Shown: positions 52,494 through 62,788 of the stretch, one piece after another
How positions within the stretch are numbered: position 1 is the first letter of the stretch
Layout of the letters: each line of letters starts with the position of its first letter
DNA from: Thiocapsa sp. KS1
Lineage (GTDB): Bacteria; Pseudomonadota; Gammaproteobacteria; Chromatiales; Chromatiaceae
Length of the DNA: 63,626 nt
NCBI RefSeq assembly: GCF_001499735.1
Contig: NZ_LN848257.1
Span: 3,989,939-4,053,564 of the forward strand
Direction of reading: 5' to 3'
Translations under genes and position numbers: made by a program
Notes under the pieces: model-generated
Seen by the model: only the letters and a program-made list of their open reading frames with translations
Told to the model about the DNA's origin: nothing
Databases searched by the model: none

Positions 52494-53918
52494 TCAGCCG
52501 GCCAAGGCCCACTCGTGTACCGGCCGCCCTGTGCCTTGTTGGTCCAGGTAGGCGGCGGCGAGGCCGGTCATATCGGCGCCGTGGCGCTCGACCCAGGCAC
52601 GTTGCCAGCGGGCACCGGTTCGGCCCGACCCGAGCCTCCGCTCGATGATGCCGAGCCAATGCGCGACCTCGGGCGGGTCGATGTCCGCAGCCCGCAGTCC
52701 GCGCCGCGCCCTCGGCAGAAGATCCTCTCCGAGGATGCGCGCGACCGGCAGGATTGCGCCGTCGAGCCAGTGAATCTCGGCATTGAGCCCTTCGCGTGCA
52801 CAGCTGTAAAAGGCCGCGCGCGTCTGCACGAAGGGGATCCGCGACTCGGGCGGCTCCTTTTCACCGGCCAGATCGCGCACGGCACCCAGATACAAGGCCG
52901 CATTCGCGATCATGTCCGACACCGTCGGGCCGGCCGGAACAACACGGTGCTCGATGCGCAGATGCGGTCGTCGTTCCGCGTCGAAGCCGAGCAGCGGGCG
53001 ATTCCAGCGCCAAATGGTACCATTGTGAAGACACAGATGAGCCAGCGCCTGCGGTGCCTCTGTCATGAGCTGCGGCAACAGGATCGGATAGCGGTCCAGG
53101 TTTGCGCGAAAGGTCTCCATGATCGAGCGCTCGGCATACCGGAACCCGAAGCTCACCCGTTCCTGAAGGATGGGTCCGCCCGGGGAGACCGCCTGCTCGA
53201 AGAGCGGGATCCGGGTCTCGTCCCAAAGGTCGCGCCCGAAGAGATAGGGCGAGTTCGCCGTGATGGCGACCATGGGGCCGCTGATGAGCTTCGATGCGTT
53301 GTAGACGCGCGCCGCTTCGTCGGGGGTTACCTTCAGGTGGATTTGAAACGAGGTCGAGGCGGCCTCCAACATGACATCGTGCCACTCCAGCGCGAGACGG
53401 TCGCGACCCGCGATCTCGAGCTTCAATGGACGGTCGTGGCGCAGGGCGAAGATCTGGTCGTTGAGGGCGCGGTAGCGCTGCCGCGGTGTCATCGCGGAGA
53501 GGCCGAGGTGCTGCGGGCGCAAGGTCGGAAGGATGCCGATCGTCAAGAGGCGGGCTCCAAGGCCCGCCGCGACGCGGTCGCACCGTTCCAGCGTCGCGGC
53601 CAGCTCGGCGGCGAGTCGAGACAGGCAGTCGCCGGTCAGCGCCACCGGCGCGCCGTTGATTTCCGCGTTGAAGGTCGCGAGCTCCGCGACGATCAAGGGG
53701 TCGTTCAGACCCGCGAGCAGCGACTCCACCTGCGGTGCCGGCTGCATTTGCGGATCCACGAGACAAGCCTCGAGCTCGAATCCGGCAGTCGGCGCGGAGT
53801 CATCCAGCCGATCGGCTTCGAGCCAGTGTTCCAAGAGCGCCGTTTCCTCCCGCAGGCGGGCGGCGAACTCGACGAAGTCCTGCTCGGTGAAATGCGCTCC
53901 GGCAATCTCCCGGCCCAT
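52494..53918 (-). CDS. Glutamate-cysteine ligase family 2 (GCS2-type) protein
   Basis: A 474-residue carboxylate-amine ligase-like protein. Family features include GFELEACLVD (about 44-53, metal/ATP Glu), ASTSFQIHLKV (about 208-218) and RIEHRVVPAGPTV (about 331-343). It is larger than YbdK (about 370) and lacks close fit to true GshA, so a gamma-glutamyl ligase with an unknown acceptor is likely. Upstream of and co-oriented with the M14 hydrolase. Confidence 0.78.
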   Translation of the reverse strand: MGREIAGAHFTEQDFVEFAARLREETALLEHWLEADRLDDSAPTAGFELEACLVDPQMQPAPQVESLLAGLNDPLIVAELATFNAEINGAPVALTGDCLSRLAAELAATLERCDRVAAGLGARLLTIGILPTLRPQHLGLSAMTPRQRYRALNDQIFALRHDRPLKLEIAGRDRLALEWHDVMLEAASTSFQIHLKVTPDEAARVYNASKLISGPMVAITANSPYLFGRDLWDETRIPLFEQAVSPGGPILQERVSFGFRYAERSIMETFRANLDRYPILLPQLMTEAPQALAHLCLHNGTIWRWNRPLLGFDAERRPHLRIEHRVVPAGPTVSDMIANAALYLGAVRDLAGEKEPPESRIPFVQTRAAFYSCAREGLNAEIHWLDGAILPVARILGEDLLPRARRGLRAADIDPPEVAHWLGIIERRLGSGRTGARWQRAWVERHGADMTGLAAAYLDQQGTGRPVHEWALAG

Positions 53919-54023
53919 CCCGTGTCCCCCGTCAGGGTTGACTTAGGTCTCATTATGGTCGGATGTCGGGCCGGTCGATAGGGCGCCGAGGATTTCGAGC
54001 TGTCGCCGCCGACGGCTTCCCCG

Positions 54024-54848
<825 letters not shown>

Positions 54849-54866
54849 TTAGGGAGCGTCTCCGAG

Positions 54867-55685
54867 GTGTTCAAGATTATTTCCTTCAATATCAACGGAA
54901 TTCGTGCGCGCCCCCATCAGCTCAAGGCGATCAAGGCCGCCCATGATCCGGATGTCCTGGGTTTGCAGGAGTGCAAGGTCGCGGATGACGCCTTTCCGCT
55001 CGATCTGGTGCAGGGGCTCGGGTTTGCGACCCACTTCCACGGTCAGAAGTCGCACTACGGCGTCGCGCTCTTGAGCAAGGTCGAGCCGATCTCCATCGCC
55101 AAGGGCATGCCCGGGGACGCGACCGACGCCCAGCGTCGTGCCATCATCGGGCGCTATCCCTTGCCGCGAGGCGGCGAGATCACGGTCATCAACGGCTATT
55201 TCCCGCAGGGCGAGAGCCGTGACCATCCGACCAAGTTCCCGAGCAAGCGGAAGTTCTATGCGGACCTCGCGTCCTATTTGCGCGAATCCTGCTCCCCCGA
55301 TCAGAATCTGGTCGTGCTCGGCGACATGAATGTTGCCCCGCTGGACCTGGACATCGGCATCGGCGCGGACAACGCCAAGCGCTGGCTGCGCACCGGTAAA
55401 TGCAGCTTCCTGCCGGAGGAGCGCGAATGGCTCAAGAGCTTGACCGATTGGGGTCTGGTCGATGCCTATCGGGTGGTGCATCCGCAGGTCGACGACCGCT
55501 TCAGCTGGTTCGATTACCGCTCGCGCGGCTTCGAGCGCGATCCGAAGCACGGTCTGCGCATCGATCATCTGTTGGTGACCGCGCCGTTGCGCGAGCGGCT
55601 CCTGGATGCCGATATCGACTACAGCATTCGCGGCATGGACAAACCCTCGGACCACTGCCCGGTGTGGGCGCGGTTCGATCTGTGA
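54867..55685 (+). CDS. xthA: Exodeoxyribonuclease III
   Basis: A 272-residue AP endonuclease/3'-5' exonuclease of base-excision repair. [23 protein letters not shown] (catalytic Glu), [22 protein letters not shown] and C-terminal SDHCPV are all present. Start GTG 54867 lies 10 bases after AGGGAG; the longer frame from 54702 adds 55 unrelated residues. Confidence 0.94.
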   Translation: MFKIISFNINGIRARPHQLKAIKAAHDPDVLGLQECKVADDAFPLDLVQGLGFATHFHGQKSHYGVALLSKVEPISIAKGMPGDATDAQRRAIIGRYPLPRGGEITVINGYFPQGESRDHPTKFPSKRKFYADLASYLRESCSPDQNLVVLGDMNVAPLDLDIGIGADNAKRWLRTGKCSFLPEEREWLKSLTDWGLVDAYRVVHPQVDDRFSWFDYRSRGFERDPKHGLRIDHLLVTAPLRERLLDADIDYSIRGMDKPSDHCPVWARFDL

Positions 55686-55792
55686 AGCCTCGCCCCCGGC
55701 ATCCGGCGAGCGTCTTGCCTCCGGACATCACACTGATCTTCGTTCCCGGCCATGATGCACACTAATCACTCTTCGGCACGAGCAGGCATCCC

Positions 55793-56653
55793 ATGAGGTC
55801 GCATCGGCCGATCGGCGTCTTCGACTCGGGCGTAGGCGGGTTGTCGGTCCTGCGCGAGATCCGTCGCGAGCTGCCGGACGAGGACCTTCTCTATGTCGCC
55901 GACTCGGGTTATGCACCCTACGGCGATCAGTCGACCGATGCGATCGAGCGACGCGCCGTCGCCATTACGGAGATTCTGCTCGCACGCGGGGCGAAGGCGA
56001 TTGTCGTAGCCTGCAACACGGCGACGGGCGCAGCGGCCCGGGTGCTGCGGACCCGGTATCCGGTACCGGTGATCGCCATGGAGCCCGCGGTCAAGCCGGC
56101 CATCCAGCGGACCCGCTCGGGTGTGGTCGGTGTCCTGGCCACGCGCCAGACCTTGGCGAGCCACAACTTCAAGCGGCTGCTTGCGCGACTGGGGGAGGGA
56201 CCCGAGATCCTCCTGCAAGCCTGTCCCGGCCTGGTCGAACGGGTGGAGGACGGCGACCTGGAGGGCGAAGGGACGCGAGCCCTGTTGGCCGCCTACGTCG
56301 AGCCCCTTTTGGCCCGGGGCGCCGATACCCTGGTGTTGGGGTGCACCCACTATCCGCATCTCGGCAGGCTGATCGGGGAGCTTGCCGGACCCGAGACGGC
56401 GGTGCTGGATTCCGGCGCTGCCGTTGCGCGACAGGTGCGCCGCCGTCTGGCCGAGGCCGGTTTGCTGGCGCTGCCGGGCCGTGACGGGGGCGAGCGCTTC
56501 TTCACGAGCGGCCAGCCGACCAAGGTCCGTCCGGTCATGGAGAGACTCTGGGGTGCGCCTCTGGATCTCGCTTCCTTGACGTCGGGCGCCGCGACACCCT
56601 TCTTCAGCGATGAGGCGGCCCCGATCGCCCGAAGCGCCGGGTGCAGCGGATGA
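55793..56653 (+). CDS. murI: Glutamate racemase
   Basis: A 286-residue cofactor-free racemase that supplies D-glutamate for peptidoglycan. IGVFDSGVGGLSVL, the first catalytic Cys in VVACNTATGAA (about 72) and the second in LVLGCTHYPHL (about 184) are intact. ATG 55793 follows GCAGG. It overlaps the next gene (ATGA). Confidence 0.95.
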   Translation: MRSHRPIGVFDSGVGGLSVLREIRRELPDEDLLYVADSGYAPYGDQSTDAIERRAVAITEILLARGAKAIVVACNTATGAAARVLRTRYPVPVIAMEPAVKPAIQRTRSGVVGVLATRQTLASHNFKRLLARLGEGPEILLQACPGLVERVEDGDLEGEGTRALLAAYVEPLLARGADTLVLGCTHYPHLGRLIGELAGPETAVLDSGAAVARQVRRRLAEAGLLALPGRDGGERFFTSGQPTKVRPVMERLWGAPLDLASLTSGAATPFFSDEAAPIARSAGCSG

Positions 56654-57243
56654 TGTCCAGGACCCGACAACAGCTCTCCGGAGGCACGGTGCGCGGGATA
56701 AACGGTATCCGAATCGCTGCGCTCCTGACGCTGCTCGTGGCCGTGTGCGCCGCTTCGGGCGCCTTCGCCAACGAGCCCTGCCTGAAGATGGTGTTCGGCC
56801 GTTACTGCTTGGGCGGTGAAGTCGGTCCGCTGTTGCAGGCCGTCCCGCCTCCGCTCGTGCGCCAGGACGAGGGTGCGAGCCTGGCCCTGGTGTTTGTCGA
56901 TGGCCCGGACCGTCTCTACGTGCTCGCCTTCGACCGCAAGATCTATAAGGTCGTGCGGGCCTTCGCCGTCTCCACGCAACTGCGTTACGAGGAGACCTAT
57001 GCCGCCTTGCGCGACATCTACGGTCTCGGGGAAGACCGCAGCCGCTTCCCTGCCGATGCGACGACGCCCGGCCGGCGTCTGGTGGCCATCCGTCGCGGCG
57101 AAGGGATCGCCATGCATGTCTGGACGCCGGCGCCGACCTGGCGCATCGAGCTGTCTTGGACGCGCGAGATGGGTCTCTCGCTTGCCTACGTGGCTACCGA
57201 TTTGAGTGCCGCGCGCGCTGCCCAGATCGACGGGGGTCTCTGA
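56650..57243 (+). CDS. Exported protein of unknown function
   Basis: A 197-residue protein with a predicted Sec signal peptide (basic start, hydrophobic AALLTLLVAVCAASGAFA, cleavage after AFA at about 41). The mature part starts NEPCLKMVFGRYCLGGE with two Cys that could form a disulfide. No catalytic motif is recognised. ATG 56650 shares ATGA with the murI stop; GTG 56641 is a second option. Confidence 0.65.
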   Translation: MMSRTRQQLSGGTVRGINGIRIAALLTLLVAVCAASGAFANEPCLKMVFGRYCLGGEVGPLLQAVPPPLVRQDEGASLALVFVDGPDRLYVLAFDRKIYKVVRAFAVSTQLRYEETYAALRDIYGLGEDRSRFPADATTPGRRLVAIRRGEGIAMHVWTPAPTWRIELSWTREMGLSLAYVATDLSAARAAQIDGGL

Positions 57244-57286
57244 GCCCTGTCTCGGCGCGAGGTTTCCGAGCCAGGTCTCGAGTGGC

Positions 57287-58618
57287 TCAACCCGGCGTCC
57301 CGGTGCGCTGATCCCGCGGATCGATCGGGCGACCGATCAGCGTGCGTCCTTCGCTATCCAAGCCGGTCAGCGCGACCTTGACGAGGGCATTGCCGTCGAT
57401 CGTAGCCTCGTGCGCCGCGACATGGACCGGCAGATAGTTGGGGGTGTAGCCGAATCGCGTCTCCCGCCGCTCGCCGTCCGGGTTGCCCTCGCAAAGGACC
57501 TCCACAGTCCTGCCGATCTGCTCGCGCAGGACCGCGTGTCTCATACGCAATCCGATGTCCCGCAGCGCGTCGAGGCGCTCCCGCTGGGTCTTGCCGTCGA
57601 CCCGGCTCGGCATCTCGGCTGCCCGGGTTCCGACGCGCGGAGAGTAGGCGAAGGCATGGATGTGCCCGAATCGCATCGACTCGGCGAAGGCCAGCGTCCG
57701 AGCCCAATCCTCCGCGTCCTCGCCGGGAAAGCCGACGATGATGTCGGTCGTGAGGTTGATGTCGGGCACGCGTGCACGACCTTGCTCGACGAGGCTTGCG
57801 AACTCTGCCGTCTTGCAGCGCCGCGCCATGCGGCGCAGGACGCGGTCCGAGCCGCTTTGCAGCGGCAGGTGCAGATGCGGCATCAGGCGCGGATCCTCGA
57901 AGTTTCGCCAAAAGGCATCGCCGAGATCCCAAGGTTCCAACGAGCCGAGGCGCAGACGGGGGATCTCGGTCTCGCCGAGGATGCGCGCAACCAGGTCGAC
58001 GAGGTTGCTCCCGAGGTCGCTGCCGTATCCGCCGAGATGCACGCCGGTCAGGACCACCTCGCGGATGCCCTGCTCGACCAGCCGGTCGATGGCCCGGATG
58101 ATCTCGGCGTGGGTCCGGCTGCGCTCGGCACCCCGCGCGACGGTGGTGATGCAGAAGGTACAACTGTAGCGACAGCCGTCCTGAATCTTGATGAAGGCAC
58201 GCTGACGGCCGCGCGCGAAGAGTGCTCCGGCGGCGTCGGTGGCGGCTGTTTCGGGCATGGCCGGAAGGCTCAGGGTGGCGAGCGCGATCTCGACCAAACG
58301 GTCCTTGTCGCGATTGGCGACGATCAAATCGACACCGGTCTCGGCCGAGACGGCGCTATCCCCGAGTGTGGCGAGACAGCCGCTGACGATGAGTCGCGCC
58401 CCTGGATTGGCGCGTTGGCTACGCCGCAGGACTCCGCGCGATTTGCGCACCGCCTCCTGCGTGACGGCGCAGGTGTTGACGACGACCAAGTCCGCCGGGG
58501 AGTCTGCATCGACGACACGAAAGCCCGCGTCCCGAAAACGCTCTGCCCACTCCTCCGACTCGGCCTCGTTGAGCCGACAGCCGAGAGTCGTGATATGGAC
58601 GCGTCGACCGAGGCTCAT
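57287..58618 (-). CDS. mtaB: tRNA (N6-threonylcarbamoyladenosine-37) methylthiotransferase
   Basis: A 443-residue MiaB-family radical SAM enzyme making ms2t6A37 in ANN-decoding tRNAs. The N-terminal UPF0004 domain has Cys14, Cys50 and Cys81, the auxiliary cluster. The radical SAM motif is CRYSCTFC (about 150-157), and a TRAM-like domain ends it. MtaB rather than MiaB or RimO fits VHITTLGCRLNEAES. ATG 58618 chosen; an upstream start overlaps no supported homology. Confidence 0.9.
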   Translation of the reverse strand: MSLGRRVHITTLGCRLNEAESEEWAERFRDAGFRVVDADSPADLVVVNTCAVTQEAVRKSRGVLRRSQRANPGARLIVSGCLATLGDSAVSAETGVDLIVANRDKDRLVEIALATLSLPAMPETAATDAAGALFARGRQRAFIKIQDGCRYSCTFCITTVARGAERSRTHAEIIRAIDRLVEQGIREVVLTGVHLGGYGSDLGSNLVDLVARILGETEIPRLRLGSLEPWDLGDAFWRNFEDPRLMPHLHLPLQSGSDRVLRRMARRCKTAEFASLVEQGRARVPDINLTTDIIVGFPGEDAEDWARTLAFAESMRFGHIHAFAYSPRVGTRAAEMPSRVDGKTQRERLDALRDIGLRMRHAVLREQIGRTVEVLCEGNPDGERRETRFGYTPNYLPVHVAAHEATIDGNALVKVALTGLDSEGRTLIGRPIDPRDQRTGTPG

Positions 58619-58646
58619 GACGGGCCGGCTGCGATCGGATCGGTTC

Positions 58647-59048
58647 TCAAACGACCCCGGGAGCACCCTGCATCTGTGGCCCAGGCGCGTTTTGGTGGAT
58701 CAGCAGACGCCAGCCGTCGGCTCCTTGCCTGAAGATGTTGGTCCCGTAGATCGCAGGCCCCGGCTGACCGGCGGGGCCGCCTTGGGCGCGCTCCTCGATC
58801 AGGTGGATCACGGTATTGCCGCATTCGATCCAGGCGAGGTGTCGCACCTGGAGATCGAAGGCGCCGGCCTGCTCGAAGATGGACCGCCAAAGCTCCAGAA
58901 CCTCCCGCCCCATCACGAGCGGTGTCATGGGCAGGAGGCAGGCGATGCTCTCCGAGTCCTCCCACACCTGCGTCATGGCCGCGGCGTCGCCCGCCTCCAG
59001 CGCATCGTAGAAGGCGTCCTCGGCATCCTGAGGTGTCTCGAAGGGCAT
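58647..59048 (-). CDS. SnoaL/NTF2-like (SgcJ-type) protein
   Basis: A 133-residue protein of the NTF2/SnoaL fold. The opening FETPQDAEDAFYDALEAGD and the WEDSESIACLLPM segment match the SgcJ/DUF4440 group. Function unknown; these folds bind small ligands or catalyse. ATG 59048 is preceded by AGGA; ATG 59111 has none. It lies 28 bases upstream of mtaB on the same strand. Confidence 0.75.
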   Translation of the reverse strand: MPFETPQDAEDAFYDALEAGDAAAMTQVWEDSESIACLLPMTPLVMGREVLELWRSIFEQAGAFDLQVRHLAWIECGNTVIHLIEERAQGGPAGQPGPAIYGTNIFRQGADGWRLLIHQNAPGPQMQGAPGVV

Positions 59049-59216
59049 CGGCGTGGGTTCCTGATTGAAGGGTTGGTCGTGTTGCCGGTTCTCGGCTGTC
59101 GCAACAGTCATGAGGTCAGCGGGCGTTCGCGCTTTACCGATCCATGAGTCGATCGAGCCGACATCCTGCCGTCGCGTCGCGTCCGATCGCCGAAAGCGTG
59201 TTCCGGACGGCGTCGC

Positions 59217-59897
59217 TCACTCCGGCCCGGACTCGGGGCGGGCTGATTCGGCGTTCCGGTCCGGCCGGGACGGGGTTGCCCAAGGCGCGGGTCGGCGCGG
59301 ATCCATCCGCGGGACGCGCAGCTGAATGCGGTCTGCCGTCACCTCGCGAGACATGGCCGCAACGTCGGCGTCCGGCGGCAAGGGCAGACGCTGACTCGCG
59401 GAGCCGCTCACGATGCTGTAGCCCTGTCCATAGCCTCCGTCGAAGGTGTCTTGCCGAAACTCTTCCGCCCGCGTCCGGTAGGCGATCCGCAATCCCCGCC
59501 CTTGGGGGAGGATCTGAACCTCCTCGGGATCGATGTTTCCGAGCCGGATCTCGACGAGGTAGGCGTCGGGCGTCGCCCGTCGCGAGATCGACAGGTGTCT
59601 GGATCCCCGGTCGAAGGCTCCGGGTTGCATCGGAGGCGTCCTGGACGGCTCGGCGAAGGGGGGGGCTGGAGGCGCAAGGAGCCCGGGCGGGTCGATCCAC
59701 GGGGGAGGTCCGAAAGGCATCGTCCCGTAAGGATTTCCCGGGTACGGGAAAGGGCCCGGGTTGCCCCGAGCGCCGGGCCAAGGCGAGCCCGGTGGAAACG
59801 CGGATCCCGGCGGAATCGGCCCGAACGAGTCCCGGGCGAAGGTCGGGGCGGCAACGGCGATGATCAAAATCGCGGCGGTCAGGTGGGGGATACGCAT
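59217..59897 (-). CDS. Exported proline-rich protein with an Hsp20-like domain
   Basis: A 226-residue protein with a signal peptide (hydrophobic ILIIAVAAPTFA, cut after about residue 22), a Pro/Gly-rich spacer (about 25-90), a small-heat-shock-like beta domain (about 97-200, with YLVEIRLGNIDPEEVQIL and SQRLPLPPDAD) and a charged tail. Exported Hsp20-like proteins of this shape are seen in other Chromatiales; an envelope chaperone role is inferred. No partner gene nearby. Confidence 0.7.
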   Translation of the reverse strand: MRIPHLTAAILIIAVAAPTFARDSFGPIPPGSAFPPGSPWPGARGNPGPFPYPGNPYGTMPFGPPPWIDPPGLLAPPAPPFAEPSRTPPMQPGAFDRGSRHLSISRRATPDAYLVEIRLGNIDPEEVQILPQGRGLRIAYRTRAEEFRQDTFDGGYGQGYSIVSGSASQRLPLPPDADVAAMSREVTADRIQLRVPRMDPRRPAPWATPSRPDRNAESARPESGPE

Positions 59898-59930
59898 CGG
59901 TGGCTCCTACGTCTGCGGGTGTCCGACACC

Positions 59931-60452
59931 TCAAGTATAGGGCGGCCGAGGAGATTGACGCACTCGCCAGGTCGGGCGTCCGAGCGGATCGATGAGGCCA
60001 TGCCCCGAGAGCCAGAGCCGGGCATCCTCGGCGTCCTGCTCGAACCAACCCTTGGTCGAGCCCAGCCGAAAGCTGTAGCCCCAAGCGTCCATCTCCGCGA
60101 ACAGACGCTCGCGTCCAAGGCCGGGGATCGCGTCAGCCAACAGCACCTGGAGATAGCAGACGGCATTCTCTTCGGCATCGTCGCCACCGACATCCGTATG
60201 CACCCGCTCGCGTCGGATCGGATCCATGCAGATCCAGTGACAGGCCTCATGCAGGATCGAGTGGAGCGGCGTCTCGCGCTTGGCATACAGCCTGTCGCCG
60301 ACCAGCCCGGCCTCCGGATCGCCCCAATAGGAGCCGGGGATGGGGTTTCCGTCATCCACGCATGCGAGCTCGAGTCCGAAGCGCCCGAGCAAAGCCGCGA
60401 TCAAGTCTGTGCCTCGGGGTAGCGTATCGAGTGTCGAGGCGGCTTGAGTCAT
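59931..60452 (-). CDS. Conserved protein with a putative metallopeptidase HExxH motif
   Basis: A 173-residue protein. HEACHWI (about 68-74) matches HExxH, and DDAEENAVCYLQVLLADAI supplies a downstream Glu that could be the third ligand, as in gluzincins. ATG 60452 (MTQAASTLDTL) is preferred; the frame upstream to 60635 runs into the tRNA gene. Substrate unknown; inactive or structural zinc binding cannot be excluded. Confidence 0.7.
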   Translation of the reverse strand: MTQAASTLDTLPRGTDLIAALLGRFGLELACVDDGNPIPGSYWGDPEAGLVGDRLYAKRETPLHSILHEACHWICMDPIRRERVHTDVGGDDAEENAVCYLQVLLADAIPGLGRERLFAEMDAWGYSFRLGSTKGWFEQDAEDARLWLSGHGLIDPLGRPTWRVRQSPRPPYT

Positions 60453-60607
60453 ACACTGACGTGACCGAGGACTGTCGCGAAGCCGCGAGCGGCGATCGGG
60501 GGAGAAGATCGAGGATGCTGCCCGAGTGACGGCGAGCGCGGGAAAGCCGATAGGAAGAACCCGCGTCGACCGGAGCACGGGGCTGGCCTCTTGAGGCGCG
60601 CCTAAAA

Positions 60608-60697
60608 TGGCGGAGAGGGTGGGATTCGAACCCACGGAAGGCTTGCGCCTTCTCTTGATTTCGAGTCAAGCCCGTTCGGCCACTCCGGCACCTCTCC
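60608..60697 (-). tRNA. tRNA-Ser (anticodon CGA)
   Basis: On the minus strand: acceptor GGAGAGG/CCTCTCC, D arm with GTGGCCGAACGGGC, anticodon loop CTCGAAA giving CGA, a long variable arm AGAAGGCGCAAGCCTTC, T loop TTCGAAT and encoded CCA. Decodes UCG. Confidence 0.95.
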
Positions 60698-60860
60698 GAG
60701 ATACTCCGTCGCCTGGCTCCCCACGCGACAGACCGGTAAGTCTAATCGTCGATCGTCGTGTTGTCCATCGCCGTCGGAACGCTGCCGGGAGCGGTGGTCG
60801 GCACAGAGCGGGTAGGGCTATGATCGAGCGGCTTCCACCAACAACGATCGAGAGTCTCGG

Positions 60861-61970
60861 ATGACAAAGCAACACCTCCTTCTCTGCCGTCTCGCCACGT
60901 TCGGGATGTTCCTGAACCTATCGACAGCGATCGCCTGCACCGGCGGCGCACTCACGGCCAAGGATGGCGGCACTGTGGTCGGCCGTACCCCGGAGTTCGG
61001 CGTGCCCCTTGACTCGAATCTGGTCGTCTGGCCGGCGGGCTCGTCCTTTCAGGGCACCACCGCGACCGGCAGGAACGGACTGGCCTATCAATCCAAGTAC
61101 GGGTTCATCGGCATGTCGGCGGCCGATATGTTCGACCAAATCGTCGACGGAATGAACGAAAAGGGCCTCAACGTCGGCCTCTTCTATTTTCCGGGCTACG
61201 CCGAGTATGCCGAGCCGACCCCGGAGAACGCCGTCAAGGGTCTGTCGCCCGGCCAGGTTTCGACCTGGATACTGGCGAATTTCGCCACGGTCGACGAGGT
61301 GAAGCAGCATATCGACCGGATCGCGGCACTGCCCGTGGTCATCGATATCCTCAAGTCGGTGCCCGATGTCCATTACAAGGTGCAGGATGCGAGCGGCCAG
61401 GCCATCGTCATCGAGCCCGTGGATGGGCAATTGAAGGTCTACGACAACCCGGTTCGCGTGCTGACCAATGCCCCGGGCTTTGAATTCCATCTGACCAATC
61501 TCAACACCTATCTCGACCTCTCTCCCGGCTATCCCCAATCACGCGCGATCGGCGATCTGAAGTTGGTGCCGTTCGGGATGGGGGCCGGCGCCGTCGGCTT
61601 GCCGGGCGACTTCACGCCCCCTTCGCGCTTTGTCCGCATGGCGTTCTTCACGCAAAACGTGCCCGAGCAGCCCGATACGACCGCAGCCACGGCAACGCTT
61701 TTCCATCTGCTCAATAACTTCGACGTTCCCGTCGGATCGGCCCAACCGCCCGCAGGGACCGCCGAGGTGACATCCGACTATACGACCTGGACGGCGGTCA
61801 GCGACCTGAAAAAGCTCCAATTCCATTGGAAGACCTTCGGCCACCAGACCGTACGTGTGGTTGATCTGCACCAGGCTCTGAAGACGGCCGGCCACAAGAT
61901 GATCCACATGAGCGCAGGTCCTCAGGCCCAGACAGACGTCTCGCATTCGGTTCCGACGCAGATCAAGTAA
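60861..61970 (+). CDS. Choloylglycine hydrolase-like (Ntn) amidase, exported
   Basis: A 369-residue linear amide C-N hydrolase of the bile salt hydrolase/penicillin V acylase family. The signal peptide ends STAIA|CTGG, leaving Cys26 as N-terminal nucleophile in the mature enzyme. The family regions GRTPEFGV, the Asn-containing GMNEKGLNVGLFYF, and VLTNAPGFEFHLTNLNTY agree. Periplasmic substrates may include acyl-homoserine lactones or N-acyl amino acids; not determinable here. Confidence 0.85.
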   Translation: MTKQHLLLCRLATFGMFLNLSTAIACTGGALTAKDGGTVVGRTPEFGVPLDSNLVVWPAGSSFQGTTATGRNGLAYQSKYGFIGMSAADMFDQIVDGMNEKGLNVGLFYFPGYAEYAEPTPENAVKGLSPGQVSTWILANFATVDEVKQHIDRIAALPVVIDILKSVPDVHYKVQDASGQAIVIEPVDGQLKVYDNPVRVLTNAPGFEFHLTNLNTYLDLSPGYPQSRAIGDLKLVPFGMGAGAVGLPGDFTPPSRFVRMAFFTQNVPEQPDTTAATATLFHLLNNFDVPVGSAQPPAGTAEVTSDYTTWTAVSDLKKLQFHWKTFGHQTVRVVDLHQALKTAGHKMIHMSAGPQAQTDVSHSVPTQIK

Positions 61971-62104
61971 GACCTCGTCGCGATATCGAGATCGCTCGGA
62001 CAGAGCACGACTTGGTCGGACGCGCCCTGCCTGATTGCTCGTCATGCCCGCTCAATGTATCGGCCGAGGCCGCCATAGGCCGCGGGAGAAGAGCCGACAC
62101 CGGC

Positions 62105-62275
62105 GACAGCATCTACGCCGGCGCGGCCGGTGCTCGGGAGATCGCCACCAAGCAGCGGATCGGCAAGCGCGACGAGGTGCTGAGGCGGCAAAGCGCTTGG
62201 CGAGTCGATCGACACGGACGGGTTCACACACCTGTCCGTTACACATCTGATGCGGTTTCCTCCCGCTGGCGGCCG
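62105..62275 (+). pseudogene. VapC/PIN-domain toxin remnant 1
   Basis: One frame reads AREIATKQRIGKRDEVL, the recognisable core of VapC-type PIN toxins. After a frameshift near 62185 another reads GKALGESIDTDGFTHLSVTH, which fits the next part of the same fold. The first acidic region and the C-terminus are missing. Not functional. Confidence 0.55.
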
Positions 62276-62331
62276 AGGGCAGGGTCGTCACCGAGGAGAC
62301 CCTTGAGTGTCTGCGCGAGCAAGATGGGATC

Positions 62332-62455
62332 TCATACACGCTCCTCGAGGTGAACCTGCTGATCGCGCTGCTTCACCGGCAGTCGCGCCGCGCGCTGGTT
62401 CGAGCGCGCAGACGCCGGCGCGGCTGCACCCGAGCCGATCCACCGGTTAAGTGAT
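62332..62455 (+). pseudogene. VapC/PIN-domain toxin remnant 2 (N-terminal piece)
   Basis: LLEVNLLIALLHRQ matches the start of PIN toxins, with Glu in place of the usual catalytic Asp. After a frameshift near 62383 the other frame reads AARWFERADAG, as in the HxxAxxWF helix of such proteins. Truncated and inactive. Confidence 0.5.
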
Positions 62456-62788
62456 TTCAAGACCCCTGTAGGCCGGCCCTTCCGTCGCCCCGGCATCCGC
62501 CGGACCCCTGCACCCCCGACGATCGGTCCGTCACGATTCCCATCCGACAGGTCGTGACGCATCCGAATGATCCAATAGGCCCTTCACCCGGATCCAATCC
62601 GCCCGAAAAAATGCTCGCCGGAAAACACGCGAAACGGGGTTCATCGTTTGACCGATCGAGAGCCGCCGGTCACCGGATGCCCGAGACCCGAAGACCATCG
62701 AGCTGCGGACCCGCCGCAGCGTCATCGCAGGATCCGGCACCGGCCCGACGACGGTCGACGTCTTCAACCTTGGCAGAGAGAGCAAAGA

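Larger units (their letters stand above)
61971..62788. other. Low-coding region with gene remnants
   Basis: 818 bases in which no intact gene is supported. Two frameshifted PIN-toxin-like pieces lie at 62105-62275 and 62332-62455. The remainder shows no recognisable coding or repeat structure. Confidence 0.6.
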
